Shown: one piece after another, positions 19,501 to 26,079 of the stretch
Layout: the number at the start of each line of letters is the position of its first letter
How positions within the stretch are numbered: the stretch's first letter is position 1
Source: Acidobacteria subdivision 2 bacterium RH1 MAG20
GTDB taxonomy: Bacteria; Acidobacteriota; Terriglobia; Terriglobales; Acidobacteriaceae
Direction of reading: 5' to 3'
DNA: 64,000 bases
Assembly (NCBI GenBank): GCA_002197545.1
Contig: NFUO01000081.1
Location: forward strand, 1 to 64,000
Program-made: the position numbers and the translations under genes
Notes under the pieces: generated by a model
What the model was told of the DNA's origin: nothing
What the model saw: only the letters and a program-made list of their open reading frames with translations
Databases searched by the model: none

Positions 19501-21060
19501 ATCAAGTAGCTTCCCGCGCTTACGTTCCCACCCCATCCAGACACCTTGGCGAGCATTAAAAACCCGATGTCGATGCAGCAGGAAAAATGCGCCGCCATTT
19601 TTATTGGCATATCTGGCATTCAGTTCGTTGACAGTTCTAAGCGCCAGCTCTACAAGCGGGCTATCATTTTCTTCTGGTGGCCGAGTGGTGGTATCTGGAA
19701 GATCGGTGAGCAGGCCAAAGTGAATATTCGGGTCCTGGTTGGACAGATAACGCGCTTCCAACTGTTCAAAGAGTTCCGTGACCTGCTGCTCATGCAGCAA
19801 GAGCGTCGGCACAATAACCAGCGTCGTCATCTCCGCTGGAACACCCTTTGAAAAGTCGAGCTTTGGCAACGGTTCAGCCTTCATGAGCGCAGTGATGCTG
19901 CCGTTGATCAGGTCTACAGCGCCCTGTGTGGCAGGTAGAAGTGCAAACAATAAAGCGCCGATGACCGCCCAATAATCGTGATGAGGAACCAGCGGAAGAA
20001 TAATTGCGGTAATCAACAGAACAGACAGGGTGAAGGTGCCGAGGATGTAAAACTCCTCATTCCAGCGGCGCACTAAGCTACGCAGGCGTTCAATGGGAGG
20101 CGCATGGTATCCGATTCGATAGTGCAACTGCCGAACGCCTTCAGCGACGAGATAATACCCAATATGCATCTTTCGCAGGGCTAGTCGAGGGTCCGAATGC
20201 GATGCATTCGCAGCGTCCCGTGCCAGATCGAGCGCAGCCTGCGCTGTCTGAACTTCGCTGAAGTTTGCATGGCTCGCCATCTCCGCAACGCGCAGGTGGT
20301 ATCTGCTTCGGGTTTCGTCTTCCATATTTGCGAATGCGCCGGCTGGGTCCTGACGAAGGATCGCGTCAAATGCGATAAGCGGCTCTAAAACAGGTCGCCA
20401 TTCGCATTGGTCCATCCGCCGAAGACCATGAATGGGGACAGAGAACGGCGATTGTTCGATAGGAGGAAGTTCACCGGCGGCGAATGCCTCATCTGCTCTG
20501 TCGAGAATGAATTCGAGCTGAGCCAGCTTCAATGCTTGCGGTAAAAGCGTAATCTCCTGCAGCAGAAGAGGGTCGCGGCGCTGAAACTGATGGACGTAGA
20601 TTGCGAGCGATTCGGGGGACCATATGCGAGCGGCTGAAAGATATCCTTCCGCTAAAAAAATAACTTGAGGCAGAATCTCTCCAGATGAGATGCGAACGTG
20701 AGGTACGCGCGCAAACCCATCTCTTGCGCTCTCCGCCCCGGTCAGCGCGCCTTTGAACATCCTCGCGCTTTCCAGCAGTTCAAGTTGCGGCGTGAGTTGA
20801 TTGTTGGACACTTCTTTGCGGCATTCAAGGAGGCGCTCATTAAGCCTTACTGTCAACGTGCTTAAACGTGCTGCAAAATCATCTTTCGATATCGCGGCCG
20901 GGACAATCTCCAGATGCCGTATCAGCGTGTCGGCATGTTGCCGCAACTCCTCGTCTGGAATCGTCGGCTTCTCCGGCAGACCTTCTGTGGGCAGGCCAGA
21001 CACAGGCGCTGTTGGCGGCGGAAGACTTTCGGCGGTGTGGTCCTTGGGAAACAATGACAT
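16567..21060 (-). CDS. Cyclic beta-1,2-glucan synthase-like protein, GT84 + cyclisation domain, no GH94
   Basis: About 1497 aa. An N-terminal region with membrane helices (TFTLSVLLITAIILPLV; ALLFALLPATQGAVDLI) precedes a GT84 glycosyltransferase domain with the DxD-like YVITLDSDTQ (about residue 552) and the HRWLRGDWQ (QxxRW-like, about 700) motif, then more helices (PVTFLLFIFGWFFLP). The C-terminal third is the cyclisation/glucoamylase-like domain (LIPDNVEE, NLGMLLNARQA, GHIYNWYN, LVRSWMAHHQGMSLLAL). ChvB/NdvB proteins are about 2800 aa and end in a GH94 phosphorylase domain; here the protein stops at LNELKK just after the cyclisation domain and no GH94 remnant follows. ATG 21060 has AGGAAA upstream and is preferred over a TTG at 21099. 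It lies 88 bases after an ABC exporter gene, recalling the ChvA/ChvB pair. Product chemistry is inferred. Confidence 0.8.
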   Translation of the reverse strand: MSLFPKDHTAESLPPPTAPVSGLPTEGLPEKPTIPDEELRQHADTLIRHLEIVPAAISKDDFAARLSTLTVRLNERLLECRKEVSNNQLTPQLELLESARMFKGALTGAESARDGFARVPHVRISSGEILPQVIFLAEGYLSAARIWSPESLAIYVHQFQRRDPLLLQEITLLPQALKLAQLEFILDRADEAFAAGELPPIEQSPFSVPIHGLRRMDQCEWRPVLEPLIAFDAILRQDPAGAFANMEDETRSRYHLRVAEMASHANFSEVQTAQAALDLARDAANASHSDPRLALRKMHIGYYLVAEGVRQLHYRIGYHAPPIERLRSLVRRWNEEFYILGTFTLSVLLITAIILPLVPHHDYWAVIGALLFALLPATQGAVDLINGSITALMKAEPLPKLDFSKGVPAEMTTLVIVPTLLLHEQQVTELFEQLEARYLSNQDPNIHFGLLTDLPDTTTRPPEENDSPLVELALRTVNELNARYANKNGGAFFLLHRHRVFNARQGVWMGWERKRGKLLDLNKLLLHAFDTFPVKAGPLHLLDHVRYVITLDSDTQLPRGTAARLTGTIAHPLNQAIIDPHIRIVTAGYGILQPRVGVSVGSASRSRMAALYSGETGFDIYTRAVSDAYQDLFGEGIFTGKGIYEVSVLHQLLERRFPRNALLSHDLIEGAYVRAGLATDIEVIDDYPSHYSAHTRRKHRWLRGDWQIMQWIFSSVPDEFGRSVLNPISTISRWKIFDNLRRSLIEPVTFLLFIFGWFFLPGGPLYWTIATLILLLVPGIVQLGFHFSRALFNKSVVAVKEALSTFAASLGITVLNLIFLPHHMLLSLDAIVRSLNRTLISGRNLLDWETAAQAETGTSISSLDRYLNLSPVLALCLAGALVLTRPLALLAAAPVLILWALAPVAVFWLDSPPRRVEGPLSPTDRSFLQRQALQIWRFFSEFGGEQNHWLIPDNVEERNSLQVGTLSPTNLGMLLNARQAAYEFGFITLPEFAAQTLGTLATYDKLEKQRGHIYNWYNIERLQPIAPLIVSAVDSGNLAASLYTLHTGALDLLKRPVLCRSIFAALAQMRNGKSELRHKQAESQAESAASDASIRLLVHQLMKDPPNPSVQNQDWLAEETLRRYDALTRFIGEYTPWLMPRFTPLFEYFGFAMSENEDKVGLQSKQDGQVPTLQTATQYVNALEQRIVDTPVTHAETSNLSSLAAELRSLLPSARENLSRLKADIAAIAARAEQYAEAMEFGFLLVESRQLLSIAYDGTTGELHSSCYDLLASEARIASLLAIAKGDIPQQAWFRLSRSHVLVNGRAALLSWTGTMFEYMMPALWMRTFPDTLIARSLQSAVRIQRDHMREIPWGISESGFAETDDSGRYKYQAWGIPSLALKYGAEDGPVISPYSTFLALPLLRNEALANLRWMAAMNWIGNYGFYEAADYTQGKEPKLVRSWMAHHQGMSLLALTNLLHDNIVQRWFHANPCVRATELLLHEKPLSKNTLNELKK

Positions 21061-21148
21061 AAACGCTTTTCCTTGTAGCCGTGCAGTTGGACCCTGCAAC
21101 GACTTGCAGGACGCATATAGGGTCTGATGACAGATTCAGTAGCTGTGT

Positions 21149-22975
21149 TTACCTGTAACTTGCAGCCTGCATTTCAAACATTTCAGCGTAGAGGCCGCCT
21201 TTGCGCATCAGTTGCTCGTGATTTCCTTCTTCTATCAGGCGTCCGCCGGAGAGGACCACAATCCGGTCTGCCATGCGAACAGTTGAAAAACGGTGTGAGA
21301 TGAGGAGCGCCATCTTGCCCAGAGTCAGCTCCGCAAAACGCTCAAAGACCTCAAGCTCGCTGCGCGCATCGAGCGCCGCCGTAGGTTCGTCCAGGATGAG
21401 GAGTTGCGCATCGCGAAGGTAAGCACGCGCAAGTGCGATCTTCTGCCACTCGCCGCCTGAAAGCTCCACGCCACCTTCAAAGCGGCGCCCCAGCATCTGA
21501 TCGTAACCACCGGAAAACTTTGCGATCACTTCGTCCGCCAGACTCTTGTGCGCGGCGTCTTCAAGATCGCTCTCGCTATGTGGCTGATCGACGCGCCCCA
21601 CGGCGATGTTCTCCCGCGCCGTCATCTCGAAGCGCATGAAGTCCTGAAAGATAACGCCGATGTGCCGGTGCAGGTCCTCGAGCGCATAATCGCGCAGGTC
21701 CACGCCATCCAGCAGAATCTGTCCTTCTGTCGGATCGTATAGCCGGGTAATTAACTTCACCACCGTCGTTTTGCCTTGGCCGTTCTCGCCGATCAGGGCG
21801 ATCCGTTCTCCGGGTGAAAGCGCGAAGTTGAAGTCATGCAGCACGGTTCGACTCGTTCCAGGATAAGTAAAGGAGACGTTGCGAAATTCGAAGCCGCGCT
21901 GGATCGGCACAGGTATCTTGCGGCCATCCGGGTTGGAGTGTACCGTAGGCTCCATCTCGAAGAAGGCGATCAAATCGGTAAGAAACAGTGCCTGATCGGC
22001 GATACCGGAGACCGTCGAGAAGACCTGCTGTAAATTGGAACTCGCCTGCTGAATGGACGTAGTAAGAAAGGTAAACTTGCCGATGTTGTATACACCGCCA
22101 AGTGTGCGCCAGATGACGTAGATATAAGCGCCGTAATAGCCCAGCGTTCCGATGATGCCGAGCATTCCTCCGACGATCAGCTTCGAGCGGGACAGCGCGA
22201 CGTCCTCGACATAGATCTGATGGGCAAGTGCTTCAAACTTGTTAGTGAAAAACTTATGCAGGCCAAAGAGTTTTACCTCCTTCGCTCCTTCGCGGCTTCC
22301 GGCAACCTGTCGAAGGTAGTCCATCTGCCGCTTCGCCGGAGTCTGACGAAAATTCTTGGCATAGCCCAGAAAAGCAAAATGGGTCTCTCCAAGGAACGAT
22401 GGCAGCACCCCCAGCGCGAGAAGAAGCACTAGCCACGGAGAAGCCCATGCAAGCGCGACAGTAAAGCTGAGAGTTGTAATTACCTGCTGTATCAGGCGCC
22501 CCATCTGCTGGATCATCGCCAGCCGATCGGTTGCCTGCACCCGCGCCCGCTCCAGCCGGTCATAAAAGACAGGGTTCTCGTAGGTCGTAAGGTCCAGGCG
22601 CGAGGCCTGCTCCATTACCTTCACGCTGACATATTGCGTATAGCGATTGGCCAGCAGCGAGTCGGAATAGTCGATTGCGTGGGTTATCAGCCCGAACACA
22701 ACATTCAGCCCGACCTCTGTCCCCACCAGTATCCAGAAGTCATGCGCCAGCGGTCTGCCGCGCAGCACGTCCGCAACATCCTGAAGGATGAGGGCAGCCA
22801 CCTTCGCAATGGCGATTGGCAACATTGCCACGATGGCACGCAGAACCAATCCCCACGAGACGACAGCCGGGCCAGAATCCCACAGAATACGCAGCACAGG
22901 CGGCAGGTTGCGCAATGCGCTCAACCGGTCGCGCCACGGGCTTTCCACTTTTTTATGGATGGGGGCTTCGCTCAT
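21149..22975 (-). CDS. ABC exporter, fused permease-ATPase
   Basis: A 608 aa half-transporter that works as a dimer. Residues about 35-325 form the six-helix membrane domain (AIVAMLPIAIAKVAALIL; LSFTVALAWASPWLVLLLAL). The ATPase domain has Walker A GENGQGKTT, Q-loop VIFQD, signature LSGGEWQ, Walker B LLILDEPTAALD and the switch His in ISHRFSTV. All catalytic residues are present. It is transcribed just before the cyclic-glucan-synthase-like gene, like ChvA/NdvA exporters of cyclic beta-1,2-glucan, so a glucan substrate is plausible. By sequence alone, lipid or peptide export cannot be excluded. The ATG at 22975 has only a weak ribosome site (GAG). Confidence 0.88.
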   Translation of the reverse strand: MSEAPIHKKVESPWRDRLSALRNLPPVLRILWDSGPAVVSWGLVLRAIVAMLPIAIAKVAALILQDVADVLRGRPLAHDFWILVGTEVGLNVVFGLITHAIDYSDSLLANRYTQYVSVKVMEQASRLDLTTYENPVFYDRLERARVQATDRLAMIQQMGRLIQQVITTLSFTVALAWASPWLVLLLALGVLPSFLGETHFAFLGYAKNFRQTPAKRQMDYLRQVAGSREGAKEVKLFGLHKFFTNKFEALAHQIYVEDVALSRSKLIVGGMLGIIGTLGYYGAYIYVIWRTLGGVYNIGKFTFLTTSIQQASSNLQQVFSTVSGIADQALFLTDLIAFFEMEPTVHSNPDGRKIPVPIQRGFEFRNVSFTYPGTSRTVLHDFNFALSPGERIALIGENGQGKTTVVKLITRLYDPTEGQILLDGVDLRDYALEDLHRHIGVIFQDFMRFEMTARENIAVGRVDQPHSESDLEDAAHKSLADEVIAKFSGGYDQMLGRRFEGGVELSGGEWQKIALARAYLRDAQLLILDEPTAALDARSELEVFERFAELTLGKMALLISHRFSTVRMADRIVVLSGGRLIEEGNHEQLMRKGGLYAEMFEMQAASYR

Positions 22976-23215
22976 AAGGCTCTATCAGAGGGCTCGCCAC
23001 TTTTGGCGAACATAAATGGATGTGATGCCGAAGAATTGGTATGCGTTGGTCAGACCGCAACTTACAGTCCAACCTCTCTCACTGCCCGTTGCCTTTCTCT
23101 ACTTTGTCTCTTTTGTTGTGGCTCTTGTGTTCGGCTATTGTCACCTACTCAATCGGTTTTGTCGTTACCTGTCCTTCTCCCTAGGACCTGCTAAATCTCT
23201 TTTAGAGATGTACCC

Positions 23216-23320
23216 CCTACCCCCTGGTACTTTTAGCGTAAAGTCTTCATTCCAGGAACTTTATATTTCAAAGTCTTCATTCTAGGAACTTTATATTAAA
23301 AGTGTTCATTCTAAAAGAGT
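23216..23320. repeat. 30-base tandem repeat and pyrimidine-rich REP-like element
   Basis: The unit AAGTCTTCATTCCAGGAACT plus TTATATTTCA occurs at 23241 and again, with three changes in its last bases and one T/C change, at 23271: exactly 30 bases apart. A decayed third copy (AAGTGTTCATTCTAAAAGAG) begins at about 23300. It is preceded by ACCCCCTACCCCCTGGTAC (23214-23231). Intergenic repeats combining a C-rich block with an AAGTCTTCATT-like block are, to my recollection, common in Acidobacteriaceae. The surrounding gap (22976-23515) shows no gene. Confidence 0.55.
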
Positions 23321-23321
23321 T

Positions 23322-23346
23322 AGGCCCAGCATTCAATGCTGAGCCT
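23322..23346 (-). terminator. Hairpin downstream of the Fap-like operon
   Basis: AGGCCCAGCATT and AATGCTGAGCCT form a 12-base stem with one mismatch around a single C. On the minus strand it is followed by AACTCTTTT and on the plus strand by TTAGTTTATTT, so it may act in either direction. It lies 170 bases beyond the stop of the FapF-like gene, a reasonable place for termination of that operon. Confidence 0.5.
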
Positions 23347-23515
23347 TAGTTTATTTCTCTACTAACTCTAGTGTAATGGATGAAATGGAACTAAGTGGCA
23401 ATCTCTAATTGGTTTATTTTGTTTGAGTTATACGAGTTGGGGACTTGACAGATGTTTTTGCCGGAGTTATTGAGCGGATTAATAGTAAATCAATGATTAT
23501 AAATACTTTAAGCGC

Positions 23516-24787
23516 CTATCTTGGTTTCCAGAGAGACACCCTGAAAGGTAAACCCACGGAGAATTGCAGGTTTGGAGTGTCCGGGGTTAGACCTACGCCG
23601 AAGCTCAGATCGATTGTTCTGCCCGGCGCATAGAGATACGAGGTGCCGAGCCTGAGAGTGCCCTCCACCAGGTAGGACCCAGCTAAAGTGGATCCATTCA
23701 GTTGGGTGGCGCGGGTGAAGCGCTGGTCCCAGCCGAGGGTCATGGAGGTTTCGGTGTTGAGCGCAAGAATGGAGCCCAACTGAAAGCCGTAGGCGCTGCC
23801 GGGCCGGAAGTGACCTATTTCCGTTCCGGTGGGGTTGGTTGGATCGGTGGAGGGAATGGTGTGCCTAGCGGCGAGGTTTTCGGTGTAGGAGAGATTCCCG
23901 AAGAAGACGACGGGATCGCTCGATTTGGCGACCGTCAGGTTTCCCTGAAACGCATAGAACCCGGACCCCAGACTGATCTGGCTGCTGGCGAGGCTGTATG
24001 AGTTCGCTCCAGTGACGGACTTGAAGCGCAGATTGGCGAGCAGGTCGGGCATCCATCCGCGCTCGAACGTCAACTGGCGGGAGACTCCTGCCTGAATGTC
24101 GCCGAGCCCGAACTGGCTGGCCGAGGTCTGGTTGCCGAGGGCGTCGACGGTACGGTTCAACACATAGCCGTAGGGCACGGTGAAGTCCATCTGAAGCCGC
24201 TTGGGGAGGCCCAACCGCGCCGTAAATGTTGGCAGAAGGAAGTCCTCCCTCACGCGCTCAGAGGTGATGTCGCCAACGACGAGAATAGGCAGCAAGGCGA
24301 ACCCGTCGATGGTGACATGATCGGAAGAGGCGCTGAAGTAGGACGTTGTGTTGTCGATTTCGAGCGTTCCCGGAGGCAGAAGCAGACCGCCGCGGACGAC
24401 CAGAGCCTGATCGAGCGCCTCGGTGGCGCGGCGTTCCGTTTCATCGTAGGTTGCATTGTTGACCACTGCTTCCACTCTGCTGACGGCTGGAGCGGCCGTG
24501 GCTTCTGAGGCGAGCCGCGTGACGGCAGCACTCGATCTGGAGGAAGCCCCGGCTGCATTGAGGCGATCCTCCAACTGTTGCACACGCTCGAGCAGGTTGC
24601 GGATGATTGCATCGCGTTCTCGCAATGCCTGATCGATTCGCGGATCAAGCGGTTCTCTGGCAGGCGAAGTAGTCAAGGCATGACGCTGTGGGGAAGCATT
24701 TGAAGCAGGTGCACCCGGGGTTTGAGCCGAAAGACAGAAAGAACCAAGGAAGAAAACCAAGCCCAGCAAAAACTTCCGTTGCAACAT
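23516..24787 (-). CDS. FapF-like outer membrane porin with N-terminal coiled coil
   Basis: About 423 aa. The signal peptide (MLQRKFLLGLVFFLGSFCLS) is followed by a disordered stretch, a coiled coil (about 52-80: RERDAIIRNLLERVQQLEDR), a helical linker (about 112-131: YDETERRATEALDQALVVR), then RGGLLLPPGTLEID and a beta-barrel of the phenol_MetA_deg type with alternating aromatic/Gly strands. This order (coiled coil, linker, 'GGLLLPxGxxEI', 12-strand barrel) and the length match Pseudomonas FapF, the trimeric pore that secretes Fap amyloid subunits. The ATG at 24787 is fixed by GGAGGAG and the signal peptide. It is last in a four-gene operon, as fapF is in fapABCDEF. A generic transporter barrel is the alternative, but the C39 peptidase and fibre-like neighbours favour FapF. 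Confidence 0.65.
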   Translation of the reverse strand: MLQRKFLLGLVFFLGSFCLSAQTPGAPASNASPQRHALTTSPAREPLDPRIDQALRERDAIIRNLLERVQQLEDRLNAAGASSRSSAAVTRLASEATAAPAVSRVEAVVNNATYDETERRATEALDQALVVRGGLLLPPGTLEIDNTTSYFSASSDHVTIDGFALLPILVVGDITSERVREDFLLPTFTARLGLPKRLQMDFTVPYGYVLNRTVDALGNQTSASQFGLGDIQAGVSRQLTFERGWMPDLLANLRFKSVTGANSYSLASSQISLGSGFYAFQGNLTVAKSSDPVVFFGNLSYTENLAARHTIPSTDPTNPTGTEIGHFRPGSAYGFQLGSILALNTETSMTLGWDQRFTRATQLNGSTLAGSYLVEGTLRLGTSYLYAPGRTIDLSFGVGLTPDTPNLQFSVGLPFRVSLWKPR

Positions 24788-24846
24788 GATGTAACTCCTC
24801 CACCTAGAGCGGTGTCCCCGATGGTGTATAGGCACCCAAACAGCAG

Positions 24847-24869
24847 ATTCCTCCGCTTCGCGGCGGAAT
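24847..24869. repeat. REP-like hairpin inside the Fap-like operon
   Basis: ATTCCTCCGC-TTC-GCGGCGGAAT forms a 10-base stem (one mismatch) and is followed by GACAA. It resembles short 'C-rich arm, TTCG loop, GGAATGAC' repeats scattered in acidobacterial genomes. It sits in the 129-base gap between the C39 peptidase stop and the porin start, where it could stabilise or attenuate the mRNA. No gene is present in this gap. Confidence 0.5.
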
Positions 24870-24916
24870 GACAACCAAAAAGGAAAACAAAACTCTACAC
24901 CAATGGGCATTCTGCT

Positions 24917-25609
24917 CTAGTACAAAGCGTTGGCCGGGATCGCAACTCCAATGCCACGGGAGATGAGAGTCTCGTCCGGAATGACACGGGATGCTGTAGA
25001 GATGTTCTTTGGAGCCAGCATTCTTGGGTCGGGAGGATGAATGATAAAGACGATTCCGTTCTTCCAGATCTTCATGAAGCGGCCTGTCCTCATGGTGACG
25101 TTGCCGAAGCCGGGATCGGCGAGGATGACTCGATCGCCGACGATGCCTTTGACGACAACAAAGTGATCGAAGCCTTTGAAGTGGATGGGCGTAATGACCG
25201 ACGATTTTTGAGAAGCAAGGTCCTCGAGCGACATGCCGCTGAAGCCTTCGGCAGTGTAGCCACGCGCCTGGGCGAAGCGCTTTAAATCAAGTAGAGAAAA
25301 ACCTCCGCGCGCGCGGACGCGAACGGGATTGAGGCGATGCAGAAGCCAGACGACGATGGCGGCCTCGGGCGTGTTGTCGTTGAAGTCGTAGGTGAGGATG
25401 GTGCTGAGCGCCGCTGCTCCACAGCTCATGTCCCAGCGCTGGCGCACGACGCCTTCGTCGCGCAGGTCCTTCAAGGTGCGGATGGGCTTGCTCCCCTGCT
25501 TTTCCGGCAGCTTGATGAGGACTTGAGCGCGTGCAGGAACAAACGGCAGGCCAAGGCTCATCATCACAACCGTAAGAACGAAGCGAAGAATTGGCCCGGG
25601 CAGATTCAT
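24917..25609 (-). CDS. C39-family peptidase, FapD-like
   Basis: A 230 aa exported cysteine peptidase. The signal peptide ends near VPARAQ. The C39 domain has Cys63 in DMSCGAAALST, His149 in GFDHFVVVKG and Asp165 in VILADPGFGN: the full catalytic triad of bacteriocin-leader peptidases, but without the ABC transporter to which C39 domains are usually fused. Stand-alone periplasmic C39 peptidases are typical of Fap operons (FapD). Its ATG overlaps the stop of the upstream small subunit gene by one base (TGATG), so the two are translationally coupled. The likely substrate is one or both fibre subunits; see the shared N-terminal motif described for them. Confidence 0.82.
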   Translation of the reverse strand: MNLPGPILRFVLTVVMMSLGLPFVPARAQVLIKLPEKQGSKPIRTLKDLRDEGVVRQRWDMSCGAAALSTILTYDFNDNTPEAAIVVWLLHRLNPVRVRARGGFSLLDLKRFAQARGYTAEGFSGMSLEDLASQKSSVITPIHFKGFDHFVVVKGIVGDRVILADPGFGNVTMRTGRFMKIWKNGIVFIIHPPDPRMLAPKNISTASRVIPDETLISRGIGVAIPANALY

Positions 25610-26007
25610 CAGTGCTTTCCGTTGAGGTTGGACTGGACGATGGTGCCGACAGTCGAGTTAATATTGACGTTCAGATTCAGAAGCACGTTGATCTTCGAGT
25701 TGACTGCGTTGATGTTGATCAGCGAACTCAGGTTCTGCTGCGCGTTGCCATTGAGCGTCAGGCTGCCGATCGAAGTGCCTGTATTGGAGCCTTGAACAGC
25801 AAGTGAGCCCGCGCTCGAAACCAGACCATTCGGCGTAGGTGTCTCGCCTTGAAACTTGACGACTCCGTTGGAAGCGCTGGCGGTGATGCCAGCCGCTGTA
25901 ACGTTATCGAGCGTGCTGTCGCTCATCGGCTTTGGCTTTTTACCGGCTTGACAGATGCCCACTTGTGCAAGCAGCACCAGGCTCGCGATCACTAAATTGC
26001 GATGCAT
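25609..26007 (-). CDS. Small secreted Fap-like subunit
   Basis: 132 aa with a signal peptide (MHRNLVIASLVLLAQVGICQ, cleavage near AG). The mature part starts KPMSDSTLDNVTAAG, which is shared with the large subunit upstream and resembles leaders cut by C39 peptidases. The C-terminal third reads LTLNGNAQQNLSSLININAV then NSKINVLLNLNVNINSTVG: alternating Asn/hydrophobic residues like amyloid repeats, and alignable with the C-terminal repeat of the large subunit (LSGSAQQN...NLVNAAG). It probably corresponds to FapB/FapE-type minor or nucleating components, though which one cannot be decided by eye. The ribosome site AAGGAGGT is near consensus, suggesting strong translation. Confidence 0.6.
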   Translation of the reverse strand: MHRNLVIASLVLLAQVGICQAGKKPKPMSDSTLDNVTAAGITASASNGVVKFQGETPTPNGLVSSAGSLAVQGSNTGTSIGSLTLNGNAQQNLSSLININAVNSKINVLLNLNVNINSTVGTIVQSNLNGKH

Positions 26008-26079
26008 AAGACCTCCTTGTCGCTCGCGAACAGGACAGGCAGGGCAGCCTACGATGCGGGCTGCCCTACCTCTCGCTGC

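Noticed and set aside
23241..23320. Possible CRISPR array
   Set aside because: Only two good copies and one decayed copy, directly abutting with no spacers, and no cas genes nearby.
21149..25609. Bacteriocin/microcin secretion system built from the ABC exporter and the C39 peptidase
   Set aside because: The ABC protein has no N-terminal C39 domain, it is separated from the peptidase by a terminator-like hairpin and repeats, and the peptidase has a signal peptide placing it in the periplasm among Fap-like genes.
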